A DNA stretch of 64,000 bases from Parvularculaceae bacterium (GTDB lineage: Bacteria > Pseudomonadota > Alphaproteobacteria > Caulobacterales > Parvularculaceae): NCBI GenBank assembly GCA_028280115.1, contig JANQMJ010000011.1, forward strand, positions 1 through 64,000, written 5' to 3'. Below are positions 27,913 to 41,992 of the stretch, in pieces (the stretch's first letter is position 1; every line of letters starts with the position of its first letter). The notes beneath the pieces were generated by a model. That model was given only the letters and a program-made list of their open reading frames with translations, was not told the DNA's origin and made no database searches. Position numbers and translations under genes: made by a program.

Positions 27913-27957
27913 TCGCGGGAGGTTTTCCGGCGAAGACCAGCCGGAACCGCACCGCGA
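27913..27957 (+). promoter_or_regulatory. Candidate L1-binding leader of rplKA mRNA
   Basis: The outer stem TCGCGG / CCGCGA (27913-27918, 27952-27957) and the inner stem TTCCGGC / GCCGGAA (27925-27931, 27940-27946) are separated by an asymmetric internal loop, GAGGTT opposite CCGCA. In many bacteria ribosomal protein L1 represses this operon by binding such a leader structure that mimics its 23S rRNA site. The match is structural only. Confidence 0.4.
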
Positions 27958-28016
27958 CCCTTCAACCGGGCGGCGCCGCTGGGTCGGCGCGGCCATAACC
28001 AACGAGAAGGTTCAAA

Positions 28017-28445
28017 ATGGCGAAAAAAATCGCGGGCTACCTGAAACTTCAGGTGCCGGCCGGGGCGGCTTCGCCGTCGCCGCCGATCGGCCCGGCGCTT
28101 GGCCAGCGCGGTCTCAACATCATGGAATTCTGCAAGGCGTTCAACGCCAAGACGCAGGAGATGGAAAAGGGGATGCCGATCCCCACCATCATCACGATCT
28201 ACGCGGACAAGTCCTTTACTTTCGAAACCAAGACGCCGCCGGCGGCGTTTTTTCTCAAAAAGGCGGCCAAGCTCGATAAAGGCGGCTCGACACCTGGCCG
28301 GGATATCGCCGGGTCGGTGACGGTCGCCCAATGCCGGGAAATCGCCGAAGCAAAAATGACCGATCTGAACGCCAACGATCTGGACGCGGCGACCAAGATT
28401 ATTATGGGCTCGGCGCGCGCCATGGGCCTTGAGGTGAGGGAGTAG
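28017..28445 (+). CDS. rplK: 50S ribosomal protein L11
   Basis: Builds the L11 stalk base of the large subunit and is a target of stringent-response and thiopeptide action. The 142-residue product matches the family length, with [22 protein letters not shown] at the start and the C-terminal rRNA-binding domain after about residue 75. GAGAAGG precedes the ATG. It is followed by rplA after 3 bases. Confidence 0.97.
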   Translation: MAKKIAGYLKLQVPAGAASPSPPIGPALGQRGLNIMEFCKAFNAKTQEMEKGMPIPTIITIYADKSFTFETKTPPAAFFLKKAAKLDKGGSTPGRDIAGSVTVAQCREIAEAKMTDLNANDLDAATKIIMGSARAMGLEVRE

Positions 28446-28448
28446 GTC

Positions 28449-29144
28449 ATGGCCAAACCGGGAAAAAGAATCTGCGCCGCACGCGAAACGGTCGATCGGA
28501 CGGCGGTCTTCTCCATCGAAGACGCGGTCAAAACGGTTAAGGCCAATGCCAGCGCGAAATTCGACGAGACCATCGAAATCGCGATGAATCTCGGGGTCGA
28601 TCCGCGTCATGCGGATCAGATGGTGCGCGGCGTCGTCGCGCTGCCCAACGGCACCGGCCGCACCGTGCGGGTTGCCGTTTTCGCCAAGGACGCCAAGGCC
28701 GAGGAAGCGAAAAAGGCGGGCGCGGACATTGTCGGCGCCGAGGACCTGATGGAAAAGATTCAGGGCGGCTTCATGGAGTTCGACCGCGTCATCGCCACGC
28801 CGGACATGATGAGCGTCGTTGGGCGGCTCGGCAAATTGCTCGGTCCCCGCGGTCTGATGCCTAACCCGAAAGTCGGCACCGTCACGCCGAATATCGGCCA
28901 GGCGGTCAAGGACGCCAAGGGCGGGGCGGTTCAGTTCCGCGTCGAAAAGGCCGGCATCGTTCACGCCGGGGTCGGCAAGGCGAGCTTTGGCGAGAAGGCG
29001 ATTGCGGAAAACGTCAAGGCCTTTATCGACGCCGTCGCCAAGGCCAAGCCGACCGGCGCAAAGGGAACCTACATCAAAAAAATCGCCCTCTCCTCGACGA
29101 TGGGGCCGGGCGTCAGGATCGATACCGCCGCCGCGGCCGGCTAA
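28449..29144 (+). CDS. rplA: 50S ribosomal protein L1
   Basis: Forms the mobile L1 stalk near the E site and usually represses the rplKA mRNA. The 231 residues have normal length, with [18 protein letters not shown] near residue 125. It is followed by a strong terminator, so transcription of rplKA ends here and does not run into rplJ as it can elsewhere. Confidence 0.97.
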   Translation: MAKPGKRICAARETVDRTAVFSIEDAVKTVKANASAKFDETIEIAMNLGVDPRHADQMVRGVVALPNGTGRTVRVAVFAKDAKAEEAKKAGADIVGAEDLMEKIQGGFMEFDRVIATPDMMSVVGRLGKLLGPRGLMPNPKVGTVTPNIGQAVKDAKGGAVQFRVEKAGIVHAGVGKASFGEKAIAENVKAFIDAVAKAKPTGAKGTYIKKIALSSTMGPGVRIDTAAAAG

Positions 29145-29168
29145 GCGCATTCAGAACAAGCGCCAATC

Positions 29169-29199
29169 AAGACGGCCGGAATTTTCCGGCCGTCTTTTT
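29169..29199 (+). terminator. Strong terminator after rplA
   Basis: AAGACGGCCGGA (29169-29180) pairs with TCCGGCCGTCTT (29085+100 to 29196, that is 29185-29196) around a 4-base loop and runs into T residues. It separates rplKA from the following copper-type cassette. Confidence 0.9.
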
Positions 29200-29285
29200 A
29201 CGTGCGACAACGAGACCGCTCGGAAGTGTTTGCGTGCTGCAGCCGTTTGCGCGCATGCTGCGCTTAAGGAAACGGCGCAAGGTTT

Positions 29286-29681
29286 GTGACCAGAAACTGG
29301 CTTATAGCGTTTCGGCGGATCGCTTTCGTCCTGGCGGCCCTGGCGCAACTTGCGCCTGCAAACGTCGCCGTTGCGTCTGTCGGCGGGGAATTCAAGCTTG
29401 TTATCTGCACGCCGGACGGCGCGCAGTCGGTCAGTTGGGAAGAATTTACCGGCGAGCCGTCTCCATTCGAGCGCCCGGACGAAGAAGCTTCCCACAACCC
29501 TTGTCACGCTTGTTTGACAAGCTGCCGCATCGGCGCAGTAACCGCTGCTTCCAACACTTGCCTGCCGAACGTTACGCTCAATGTTGCGCTACGGGCCGAC
29601 ATTGCGCCTCGACTTATCCTGATAACGCGCGCGGCCGGACCGCCGCTTCCATCCCGCGCGCCGCCTGGGGTCAGCGTCTAG
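29286..29681 (+). CDS. DUF2946-type secreted cysteine protein, likely metal-related
   Basis: The 131-residue product has a signal peptide (cleavage near Ala30 in VAVAS). The mature part has Cys41 in VICTPDG and a HNPCHACLTSC cluster with Cys73, Cys76 and Cys80. This pattern fits DUF2946, a family commonly found beside copper genes, which is supported by its two neighbours. The start is GTG, with AAGG just upstream as a modest ribosome site. Metal binding by His70, Cys73 and Cys76 is an inference. Confidence 0.65.
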   Translation: MTRNWLIAFRRIAFVLAALAQLAPANVAVASVGGEFKLVICTPDGAQSVSWEEFTGEPSPFERPDEEASHNPCHACLTSCRIGAVTAASNTCLPNVTLNVALRADIAPRLILITRAAGPPLPSRAPPGVSV

Positions 29682-29730
29682 AGCCGGTTGCGGATCGGTT
29701 GCAGCACCTTTGATGATGTTGCGCAGGCTC

Positions 29731-29742
29731 AAAGCATGCTTT
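29731..29742. promoter_or_regulatory. Perfect 12-base palindrome before the barrel-protein gene
   Basis: AAAGCATGCTTT lies in the 138-base gap between the DUF2946 gene and the next gene. Its size and position suit a dimeric repressor or activator site. It does not match a copper operator I know. A second small inverted repeat, CGTTTC-TTT-GAAACG, lies near 29771-29785. Confidence 0.35.
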
Positions 29743-29819
29743 GAACGGATTCAGCAAATAAATCAGCGGGCGTTTCTTTGAAACGCGCCGTTTCATTCAA
29801 ATTCATCAGGAGAGGTTTC

Positions 29820-30896
29820 GTGCGAAACACGTTTTTTTGCGCTGCTTTTGCAGCGTGCGCGGCGACGTCGGCCCATGCAGACATGGCGACCGTCGCAAAG
29901 GACCATGCGCCCATCGGCGTGATGGGAGACCATATGCACAAAGCGGGCGAGGTCATGTTCTCTTACCGCTTCATGCGTATGGAGATGGAAGGCTCGCGCA
30001 TCGGCGCGGACAAAGTGACTCCGGAAGAAATCGCGACAACCGTGCCGAACCGCTTTTTCGGCGCGCCCATGCAGCCGCCGACATTGCGCGTGGTTCCGCT
30101 GGAAATGACCATGGACATGCACATGCTCGGCGCCATGTATGGCGTTACGGACTGGCTGACGGTCATGGCGATGGGCATGCTGGTCGACACGGGCATGGAT
30201 CACATAACGTTCCAGGGCCCAGCCGGGACGACCGTTCTTGGCGACTTCCGAACCGAAACGTTCGGTTTTGGCGATACGAAAATCACAGCCTTGGCGCATC
30301 TGTTCGATTTTGAGCAGGGCGGGGCGGAACACGCTCTCCATCTCAATGCGGGCGTCAGCATTCCTACCGGTTCGACCACCGAGACGGATCAAATCCTGAC
30401 GCCGACCGGCGCCACGCCGTCGCCGCGGCTGCCCTATCCCATGCAGCTCGGCTCGGGCACATGGGATTTCGGGCCGGGCTTTACATACAACGGGCGAACA
30501 GAGCGCTTTTCCTGGGGCGCACAGTATCTGGCGACGATCCGCGCCGGCGACAACAATCAGGGCTATGCGCTCGGCGATGTTCATCAGGCGACCGGCTGGA
30601 TGCAATATGGCCCCGCGCCCTGGATCGCATTTTCGGGCCGCATCGCATGGCGGACCCAGGACGCCATCGACGGGATTGATCCGATGATCGTCGCGCCGGT
30701 GCAGACCGCCAACCCGGATTTTCACGGCGGCGACCGCGTTGATGTGGGCGTCGGGGTCAATCTTGCCGGCCAGCGCGGCGCGGTCAGAGGCCACCGGCTT
30801 GCGGTTGAGTTTCTCATTCCCGTTCATCAGGATCTCAACGGTCCTCAGCTTGAAACCGACTGGACGCTGACGATCGGTTGGCAGAAAGCATTGTAA
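29820..30896 (+). CDS. Met/His-rich outer-membrane beta-barrel-like protein of a copper cassette
   Basis: The 358-residue product has a signal peptide ending at SAHA (near residue 20). Its start, APIGVMGDHMHKAGEVMFSYR, is typical of a family annotated only as transporter. Methionine and histidine are frequent (MRMEMEG, MTMDMHMLGAMYG, MAMGM). Alternating beta-strand segments and a C-terminal aromatic-rich strand suggest a barrel. I chose the GTG at 29820 because AGGAGAGG precedes it and it begins a clean signal peptide. A longer frame from a TTG at 29778 lacks a ribosome site. Copper export or uptake is inferred from the neighbours. Confidence 0.65.
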   Translation: MRNTFFCAAFAACAATSAHADMATVAKDHAPIGVMGDHMHKAGEVMFSYRFMRMEMEGSRIGADKVTPEEIATTVPNRFFGAPMQPPTLRVVPLEMTMDMHMLGAMYGVTDWLTVMAMGMLVDTGMDHITFQGPAGTTVLGDFRTETFGFGDTKITALAHLFDFEQGGAEHALHLNAGVSIPTGSTTETDQILTPTGATPSPRLPYPMQLGSGTWDFGPGFTYNGRTERFSWGAQYLATIRAGDNNQGYALGDVHQATGWMQYGPAPWIAFSGRIAWRTQDAIDGIDPMIVAPVQTANPDFHGGDRVDVGVGVNLAGQRGAVRGHRLAVEFLIPVHQDLNGPQLETDWTLTIGWQKAL

Positions 30897-30906
30897 GGAG
30901 CACAAA

Positions 30907-31398
30907 ATGAAAATCGGATTGTTGGACTTTCGGCTTTGGATTGTCCTGGCGCTCGCGATCTCCCCGATGACCGCGTCCGCTCATGATTACGCCAAGGGCG
31001 ATCTCGTCGTGGATCACCCTTGGGCGCGGCCGTCTTTTTCGGCCCAGGCCCCGGCGGCGGTGTATTTTGAGATCATTAACAACGGATCGGCTGATGACCG
31101 GCTGACGTCAGCGACGACCGAGCGCGCCGAGTTTGTCGAACTGCACGTTACCGAGATGGACGAAAACGGCGTGTCGACAATGCGCACGCTCAAGGATGGC
31201 GTGCGTGCGCCGGCGGGCGAGACGACGTCGCTGGAGCATGGCGCCTATCATGTCATGCTGATCGGGCTCGATAGGAAGCTCGAAACCGGCGAGTCATTCC
31301 CGATGATCCTCACGTTCGAGAAGGCTGGGCCGGTTGAAGTGCTGATCATGGTGGAAGACCGGGAGGCCGGCGGGGCGGCGGACCACGCGCATCACTAG
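30907..31398 (+). CDS. PCu(A)C-type periplasmic copper chaperone
   Basis: A periplasmic copper(I) carrier of the PCu(A)C family (DUF461), known to deliver copper to cytochrome oxidase CuA or to copper-handling partners. The 163-residue product has a signal peptide ending at ASA. The ligand pattern is close to the canonical H(M)-x10-M-x21-H-x-M: His in VELHVTEMDENG, Met in VSTMR, and HVM in AYHVMLIGL. The second spacer is one residue longer by my count. The C-terminus ends in a His-rich DHAHH. It follows the barrel gene by 10 bases. Confidence 0.85.
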   Translation: MKIGLLDFRLWIVLALAISPMTASAHDYAKGDLVVDHPWARPSFSAQAPAAVYFEIINNGSADDRLTSATTERAEFVELHVTEMDENGVSTMRTLKDGVRAPAGETTSLEHGAYHVMLIGLDRKLETGESFPMILTFEKAGPVEVLIMVEDREAGGAADHAHH

Positions 31399-31550
31399 GC
31401 GGAGGCGGGGTCGAATTCCGCTTCCCCCTTGCATTCCGCAGAAATTCCGGTAAGAGCCCGGCTTCGCCGTTTCTGACGGCGATCCTGTCCGAGACTGCGG
31501 GCGCCGTTTTCGGCTTAATCTCCCGCACAGACAGAGGCAAAAGGATCAAC

Positions 31551-31623
31551 CCGGGCGCTCGCCCGGTTGTCCGTTTGACCTTTTGGGACAGGCTCTTGGC
31601 GTTCATGCGCGGGAGCCTTTTTT
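31551..31623 (+). promoter_or_regulatory. rplJ leader with hairpin and terminator-like attenuator
   Basis: The hairpin CCGGGC-GCTC-GCCCGG (31551-31566) is followed by GGCTC (31591-31595) pairing with GAGCC (31613-31617) and then six T residues (31618-31623). It lies 75-150 bases before rplJ, where bacteria carry the L10(L12)4-binding leader. Whether the second stem is an attenuator or part of the L10 fold is not decided. The remaining 31399-31697 sequence holds no ORF. Confidence 0.5.
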
Positions 31624-31697
31624 GGTTTCCGCATTTGGGCGCGCTCGATCAACCCGCATGGCCGGATCGCCGGTCCTGCACAATCAAGGGACTGCCC

Positions 31698-32210
31698 ATG
31701 GACAGAACCCAGAAGGCGGAAATGGTCGAATGGATCGGCGGGGTGTTCGACGAGAACGCCGTCGTCGTGGTCGGCAATGGCGGGCTTAGCGTGGCGGACT
31801 TCGAAACGCTGCGCGGCGAACTGCGCGCCGCCGGCGCGACCATGAAAGTGGTCAAGAACCGCCTCGCCAAAATCGCCATTACCGGCAAGCCGAGCGAAAA
31901 ACTGGCGCCGCTGTTTGAGGGCCCGACTGCGATCGCGTTCTCCGAGGACCCGGTCGCCGCCGCCAAGGCCGTCAAGAAATTCGCCAAGGACAATGACAAG
32001 CTCAAAATCCTCGGCGGCGCGATGGGCGAGGAAATCCTCGACGACAAGGCGGTCGAAGCGCTCGCCGCCATGCCGTCGCGTGAAGAACTGCTGGCCTCCA
32101 TCGTCATGACCGTCATGTCGCCGGCGTCGAACCTTGCCGGCGCCATCGGCGCGCCCGCGGCCAATATCGCGGGCATTCTCGAAACGCTTGAAACCCGCGA
32201 GGCGGCCTAA
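31698..32210 (+). CDS. rplJ: 50S ribosomal protein L10
   Basis: Anchors the L7/L12 stalk to the large subunit. The 170-residue product starts [12 protein letters not shown] after an AAGGG site and carries [13 protein letters not shown] near residue 50. The frame is open 41 codons further upstream, but that stretch is the leader. Here the gene is separated from rplA by a 2.5-kb copper-type cassette. Confidence 0.96.
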   Translation: MDRTQKAEMVEWIGGVFDENAVVVVGNGGLSVADFETLRGELRAAGATMKVVKNRLAKIAITGKPSEKLAPLFEGPTAIAFSEDPVAAAKAVKKFAKDNDKLKILGGAMGEEILDDKAVEALAAMPSREELLASIVMTVMSPASNLAGAIGAPAANIAGILETLETREAA

Positions 32211-32266
32211 GCCCCCGTTTCGCATCGCCTATCCCTGCAACACCACATCGAATCAGGAACGAAAAA

Positions 32267-32646
<380 letters not shown>

Positions 32647-32647
<1 letters not shown>

Positions 32648-32685
32648 CCGGATTTTCCCCAAAATCGGGCAAAGCGCGCTTTTTT
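32647..32685 (+). terminator. Attenuator-like hairpins between rplL and rpoB
   Basis: GATTTT-CCCC-AAAATC (32651-32666) is flanked by GCC/GGC. The self-complementary AAAGCGCGCTTT follows and extends into a run of six T residues (32680-32685). Partial termination here would set the ratio of L7/L12 to RNA polymerase. It is immediately followed by a promoter candidate. Confidence 0.45.
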
Positions 32686-32696
32686 ACCAAAAGGGG

Positions 32697-32725
32697 TTGC
32701 GGCAGCGCCCGGGCGTGCTTATTAC
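32697..32725 (+). promoter_or_regulatory. Candidate promoter for rpoBC
   Basis: TTGCGG (32697-32702), a 17-base spacer and TATTAC (32720-32725) form a sigma-70-like promoter about 205 bases before rpoB. The rest of the 282-base gap shows no ORF. Confidence 0.45.
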
Positions 32726-32929
32726 ACCCCTTCGCCGTCGACGGCCTTCCGTCGGCGGCTTCAGGCTTTGCGGCGACGTGCTTCGGTTAACCGAGAATAA
32801 AACTTAATTCACCGCGATCCGCGGTCGACCATAGGTCCGACCGACGGGGCGCTTTTGCGCATGCGTAATTCTTACTCATGAGTAAGGGACACATGGCAAG
32901 GGGCAATGATTTCCGTTGTGAGGACAAAG

Positions 32930-37009
<4,080 letters not shown>

Positions 37010-37086
37010 GGCGTAGCGCCGCATCCCGCTCTGTTTGCGACTGATTACGGGCGGACGAGATGTCCGCCATCGATTGAGAGGCGATT

Positions 37087-40000
37087 ATGTCACAGGAACT
37101 GCTGAACGTATTTAATCCCGCCGCCCCGGCGCAGACGTTCAATCAGATCCGGATTTCGCTGGCGAGCCCGGAGAAAATCCTCTCCTGGTCGTTCGGCGAA
37201 ATCAAAAAGCCGGAAACCATCAACTACCGGACGTTCAAGCCCGAGCGCGACGGGCTGTTCTGCGCCCGCATCTTCGGGCCGGTGAAGGATTACGAGTGCC
37301 TGTGCGGCAAGTACAAGCGCATGAAGTACAAGGGCATCACCTGCGAGAAGTGCGGCGTTGAAGTCACGCTGACCAAGGTGCGCCGCGATCGCATGGGCCA
37401 TATCGAGCTCGCCGCGCCGGTCGCCCATATCTGGTTTTTAAAGTCGCTGCCGTCGCGCATTTCCCTGATGCTCGACATGACGCTGAAAGACGTCGAGCGC
37501 GTGCTTTATTTCGAGCAGTATATCGTCATCGAGCCGGGCCTGACGCCGATGACGCCGAACCAGATGCTCACCGAAGAGGAATATCTAAAAGCCCAGGAAG
37601 AATACGGCGAAGACAGCTTCACCGCCGGCATCGGCGCCGAGGCGATCCGCGAAATTCTCAGTTCCATCGATCTCGATGCGGAGGCGGAAAAGCTGCGCGC
37701 GGAAATCGCCGACTCCACCAGCGAGCTCAAGACCAAAAAATTCGCCAAGCGCCTCAAGCTGATCAACGCCTTTCTTGAATCGGGCAACCGCCCGGAATGG
37801 ATGATCCTGACGGTCGTGCCGGTCATTCCGCCGGAGCTTCGCCCGCTGGTGCCGCTCGACGGGGGCCGGTTTGCAACCTCGGACCTCAACGATCTTTATC
37901 GCCGGGTCATCAACCGCAACAATCGCTTAAAGCGCCTGATCGAGCTTCGCGCGCCGGACATCATCGTGCGGAACGAAAAGCGCATGCTGCAGGAATCTGT
38001 CGACGCCCTGTTCGATAACGGCCGGCGCGGGCGGGTCATCACCGGCACCAACAAGCGTCCGCTCAAATCGTTGTCCGATATGCTTAAGGGCAAGCAGGGC
38101 CGGTTCCGCCAGAACCTGCTCGGCAAGCGGGTCGATTATTCCGGTCGTTCGGTCATCGTGGTCGGACCGGAGCTCAAGCTTCATGAATGCGGTCTGCCGA
38201 AAAAGATGGCGCTGGAGCTCTTTAAGCCGTTCATCTATTCGCGGTTGGACGCCAAGGGTCTTTCCGCGACCGTCAAACAGGCCAAGAAACTGGTCGAGAA
38301 AGAGCGGCCCGAAGTCTGGGACATTCTCGATGAAGTCATTCGTGAACACCCGGTTCTTCTCAACCGGGCGCCGACGCTGCACCGGCTCGGCATTCAGGCC
38401 TTCGAACCGAAACTGATCGAAGGCAAGGCGATCCAGCTTCACCCGCTGGTCTGCACCGCCTTTAACGCCGATTTCGACGGCGACCAGATGGCGGTGCATG
38501 TGCCGCTTTCGCTCGAAGCCCAGCTCGAAGCGCGCGTTCTGATGATGTCGACCAACAACATCCTCTCGCCCGCCAACGGCAAGCCGATTATCGTGCCGTC
38601 CCAGGACATCGTCCTCGGGCTCTACTACATCACGATGGAAAAGGAGGGCGAACCGGGCGAAGGCAAGGTCTTCGGAACCGTTTCGGAAATCGAGCACGCG
38701 CTCAACGCCGGCGTCGTCACGCTGCATTCGAAAATCAAGGCGCGCTGGGACGCTGTCGACGAGGAAGGAAACGCGGTTCGCGAACTGGTCGAAACGACGC
38801 CCGGCCGCATGAAGATCGCGCAGGTCTTGCCGCGTGATTCCAACGTGCCGTTTTCGGTCATCAACCGGCTTTTGACCAAGAAGACCATTCAAGGGCTGAT
38901 CGACATTGTCTATCGCCATTGCGGTCAGAAAAAGACCGTCATCTTCGCCGACCACATTATGGACCTCGGGTTCAAGGAAGCCTGCAAGGCGGGCATTTCC
39001 TTCGGCAAGGACGACATGGTCATCCCGGCGGCGAAGAAAGCGCTCGTCGATGAAACCCGCGCCCAGGTCGGTGAATTCGAACAACAATACGCCGAAGGCC
39101 TCATCACGCGCGGTGAGAAATACAACAAGGTTATCGACGCCTGGGCGAAATGCACGGACAAGATCGCCGACGCCATGATGGCGGAGATTTCCGAAACCAA
39201 ATTCGATTCCGATAGCAAACGCCAGCTTGAGCCGAATTCGATCTACATGATGTCGCATTCGGGCGCCCGGGGTTCGCCGACCCAGATGCGCCAGCTCGGC
39301 GCCATGCGCGGACTGATGGCCAAGCCGTCGGGCGAAATCATCGAAACGCCGATCACGTCGAACTTCAAGGAAGGCCTGACGGTGCTCGAATATTTCAACT
39401 CGACCCACGGCGCGCGGAAGGGCCTGGCGGACACCGCGCTCAAGACGGCGAATTCGGGCTATCTCACCCGGCGGCTGGTCGACGTCGCCCAGGACTGCAT
39501 CGTGCGCGAAGACGACTGCGGCACTGAGAACGGCATCACCATGGAAGCCGTCGTCCAGGGCGGCGAAATCGTCGTGCCGCTGTCGCAAGTCATTCTCGGC
39601 CGGACATTGCTTGAAGACGCCATTCATCCGGAATCCGGCGAGGTGATCGGCCGCGCCGGCGACGAGGTGGACGAAGCCCAGGCCGAAGACATCGAGGGCG
39701 CCGGTTTCCAGAAAATCCGCGTTCGCTCGGTCCTGACCTGCGATTCAAAAGTCGGCGTGTGCGCAAAATGCTATGGGCGCGATCTCGCCCGGGGCAGCCA
39801 CGTCAATATCGGCGAGGCGGTCGGCGTCATTGCGGCGCAGTCGATCGGCGAGCCGGGAACGCAATTGACCATGCGGACGTTCCACGTCGGGGGCACCGCC
39901 CAGGTCGGGGACACGTCTTACATCGAAGCGAGCCATGAAGGCGTGATCAAGCTCGAAGGCCGCAACGTGGTGAAAGACTCTCAGGGCGATCTCGTCGTCA

Positions 40001-41289
40001 TGGGCCGCAACACGCTGGTGAAAATCGTCGCCTCGGACGGCAAGGAACACGCTTCCTACAAAGTATCCTACGGCGCCAAGCTGCGCGTCGACGAAGGCGC
40101 CCAGGTGACCCGCGGCCAGCGTCTGGCGGACTGGGATCCCTACACCATTCCGATCCTCACGGAAGTCGCCGGCAAGGTGAAGTTCGAGGATCTGCAGGAG
40201 GGCTTTTCCATGCAGGTCGTCGCCGACGAAGCGACCGGCATCGCGAGCCGCGTCGTAACCGACTGGCGCGCCAATCCGCGGGCCGCCGACATGAAGCCGG
40301 CGATCTGCATCACCGACGCCAAGGGCAAGCTGCATAAGCTCTCCAGCGGCGGCGAGGCGCGTTACGTGCTGCCGGTGAGCGCGATCCTGTCGGTCGAGGA
40401 CGGCGAGGAGATCGCCCCCGGCGACGCCGTCGCGCGGATCCCGACCGAAGGCGCCAAGACCCGTGACATTACCGGCGGTCTGCCCCGCGTGGCCGAGCTT
40501 TTCGAGGCCCGCCGTCCCAAGGACCACGCCATCATCGCCGATGTCGACGGCAAGGTGGAGTTTGGCCGCGATTATAAGAACAAGCGCCGGATCCGGATTA
40601 TACCGACCGATGAAAGTCTCGAACCGTCCGATTACCTCGTGCCGAAGGGCAAGCATATCGCCGTCCAGGACGGGGATTTCATCGCCAAGGGCGAATATCT
40701 TATGGACGGCAATCCGGCGCCGCACGACATCTTGCAGATTATGGGCATCGAGGCGCTTGCGGATTACCTGATCAATGAAATTCAGGAGGTCTACCGCCTG
40801 CAGGGCGTGCCGATTAACGACAAGCACATCGAAGTGATCGTGCGCCAAATGCTCCAGAAAGTTGAAGTCACCGATCCGGGCGAGTCGCTGTTCCTCAAGG
40901 AGGAGCAAATCGACAAGCTTGAATTCGAGGAAGTCAACGCGCGGCTGGAAGATCAGGGCAAGCGACCGGCCAAGGCCCAGCCCGTGCTGCTCGGCATCAC
41001 CAAGGCCTCGCTGCAGACGCGATCGTTCATTTCCGCGGCCTCGTTCCAGGAAACGACGCGGGTGCTGACCGACGCCGCCGTCAACGGCAAGGTCGACACG
41101 CTCGAAGGGCTCAAAGAGAACGTGATCGTCGGGCGGCTCATTCCGGCGGGCACGGGCGGGGCCATGACGCGGCGCCAGCTCGAAGCGGAAAAGCGCGACG
41201 CGGCGCTGATCGCCCAGCGCGAAGAGGCGGCGGCCGCCGCCTTGCCGCCGGCCGAACCCGAATCCGAAACGGTCGACGCCGCCGAATAG
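37087..41289 (+). CDS. rpoC: RNA polymerase beta' subunit
   Basis: Largest subunit, carrying the catalytic magnesium site. The 1400 residues include the N-terminal zinc site ([20 protein letters not shown] near residues 70-88), [12 protein letters not shown] with the three catalytic aspartates near residue 465, and the second zinc cluster around [17 protein letters not shown] near residue 890. The C-terminus ends in an acidic Ala/Glu-rich tail. A GAGAGGCG site precedes the ATG. Confidence 0.98.
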   Translation: MSQELLNVFNPAAPAQTFNQIRISLASPEKILSWSFGEIKKPETINYRTFKPERDGLFCARIFGPVKDYECLCGKYKRMKYKGITCEKCGVEVTLTKVRRDRMGHIELAAPVAHIWFLKSLPSRISLMLDMTLKDVERVLYFEQYIVIEPGLTPMTPNQMLTEEEYLKAQEEYGEDSFTAGIGAEAIREILSSIDLDAEAEKLRAEIADSTSELKTKKFAKRLKLINAFLESGNRPEWMILTVVPVIPPELRPLVPLDGGRFATSDLNDLYRRVINRNNRLKRLIELRAPDIIVRNEKRMLQESVDALFDNGRRGRVITGTNKRPLKSLSDMLKGKQGRFRQNLLGKRVDYSGRSVIVVGPELKLHECGLPKKMALELFKPFIYSRLDAKGLSATVKQAKKLVEKERPEVWDILDEVIREHPVLLNRAPTLHRLGIQAFEPKLIEGKAIQLHPLVCTAFNADFDGDQMAVHVPLSLEAQLEARVLMMSTNNILSPANGKPIIVPSQDIVLGLYYITMEKEGEPGEGKVFGTVSEIEHALNAGVVTLHSKIKARWDAVDEEGNAVRELVETTPGRMKIAQVLPRDSNVPFSVINRLLTKKTIQGLIDIVYRHCGQKKTVIFADHIMDLGFKEACKAGISFGKDDMVIPAAKKALVDETRAQVGEFEQQYAEGLITRGEKYNKVIDAWAKCTDKIADAMMAEISETKFDSDSKRQLEPNSIYMMSHSGARGSPTQMRQLGAMRGLMAKPSGEIIETPITSNFKEGLTVLEYFNSTHGARKGLADTALKTANSGYLTRRLVDVAQDCIVREDDCGTENGITMEAVVQGGEIVVPLSQVILGRTLLEDAIHPESGEVIGRAGDEVDEAQAEDIEGAGFQKIRVRSVLTCDSKVGVCAKCYGRDLARGSHVNIGEAVGVIAAQSIGEPGTQLTMRTFHVGGTAQVGDTSYIEASHEGVIKLEGRNVVKDSQGDLVVMGRNTLVKIVASDGKEHASYKVSYGAKLRVDEGAQVTRGQRLADWDPYTIPILTEVAGKVKFEDLQEGFSMQVVADEATGIASRVVTDWRANPRAADMKPAICITDAKGKLHKLSSGGEARYVLPVSAILSVEDGEEIAPGDAVARIPTEGAKTRDITGGLPRVAELFEARRPKDHAIIADVDGKVEFGRDYKNKRRIRIIPTDESLEPSDYLVPKGKHIAVQDGDFIAKGEYLMDGNPAPHDILQIMGIEALADYLINEIQEVYRLQGVPINDKHIEVIVRQMLQKVEVTDPGESLFLKEEQIDKLEFEEVNARLEDQGKRPAKAQPVLLGITKASLQTRSFISAASFQETTRVLTDAAVNGKVDTLEGLKENVIVGRLIPAGTGGAMTRRQLEAEKRDAALIAQREEAAAAALPPAEPESETVDAAE

Positions 41290-41384
41290 CCGGAATCTGT
41301 CAGACATGGCGGTCGAAAGATCGTCGCGCCATTGCGGTTCGCGTGAATAGCGCGAAATAGCGCGAAAATTTCCCCTTGCCGCTA

Positions 41385-41413
41385 TTGACCGGGCCAGGGC
41401 CCCTCGCTATGTC
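41385..41413 (+). promoter_or_regulatory. Promoter of the str operon (rpsL)
   Basis: TTGACC (41385-41390), a 17-base spacer and TATGTC (41408-41413) lie about 195 bases before rpsL. This is the best sigma-70-like match in the window. The 319-base gap between rpoC and rpsL has no gene. A repeated AATAGCGCGAAA motif lies just upstream (41346-41367). Confidence 0.6.
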
Positions 41414-41608
41414 TCGCGCCGCTGAAAGGCTGGCCGTCAGGGATGTTTGACCGACACCCTGAAACGCAGCCGTTTTTAGCTGCTGAAAGTGCGATTTTGA
41501 GCGGCGTTCCGATGGTCGGGGCCTCGCTCGTGTGCGTCGCGAGAGCAAGCTTTTGCGGCGCGCGACGGGACCTTTTGCAACCGTTAAGAATTGAGGCTGG
41601 AAGGAATA

Positions 41609-41980
41609 ATGCCGACGATTCAACAACTTGTCCGCAAGCCGCGGAAACCGAAACGGGCCATTAACAAGGTGCCGGCGCTCGAAGCGAACCCGCAAAAGCG
41701 CGGCGTTTGCACGCGCGTTTACACGACGACGCCGAAAAAACCGAACTCGGCGCTTCGTAAGGTTGCAAAAATTCGCCTGACCAACGGCTTTGAGGTCATC
41801 GGCTATATCCCCGGCGAGGGGCACAATCTTCAGGAGCACTCGGTGGTCCTGATCCGCGGCGGCCGCGTTAAGGACCTTCCGGGCGTGCGCTATCACATTA
41901 TTCGCGGGGTGCTCGACACCCAGGGCGTCAAGGACCGCCGTCAGCGCCGGTCAAAATACGGCGCCAAGCGCCCGAAGTAA
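41609..41980 (+). CDS. rpsL: 30S ribosomal protein S12
   Basis: Decoding-centre protein. The 123-residue product starts [12 protein letters not shown], and AAGGA upstream of the ATG at 41609 fixes this start over an in-frame ATG six codons earlier. The lysines in PKKPNS and RVKDLPG, where streptomycin-resistance substitutions occur, are wild type. First gene of the rpsL-rpsG-fusA-tuf unit. Confidence 0.97.
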   Translation: MPTIQQLVRKPRKPKRAINKVPALEANPQKRGVCTRVYTTTPKKPNSALRKVAKIRLTNGFEVIGYIPGEGHNLQEHSVVLIRGGRVKDLPGVRYHIIRGVLDTQGVKDRRQRRSKYGAKRPK

Positions 41981-41992
41981 GGAATTCAGCCC

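Noticed and set aside
27569..27952. 127-codon minus-strand frame before rplK
   Set aside because: Crosses the rplK promoter and leader, has no recognisable domain, and its end lies in repeat-like sequence.
29234..29713. 159-codon frame overlapping the DUF2946 gene
   Set aside because: Lacks a signal peptide or family match, while the GTG-started frame has both a signal peptide and the cysteine cluster.
37927..39627. 566-codon open frame on the minus strand opposite rpoC
   Set aside because: Antisense shadow of rpoC with the typical His/Arg/Asp-rich composition of such frames.
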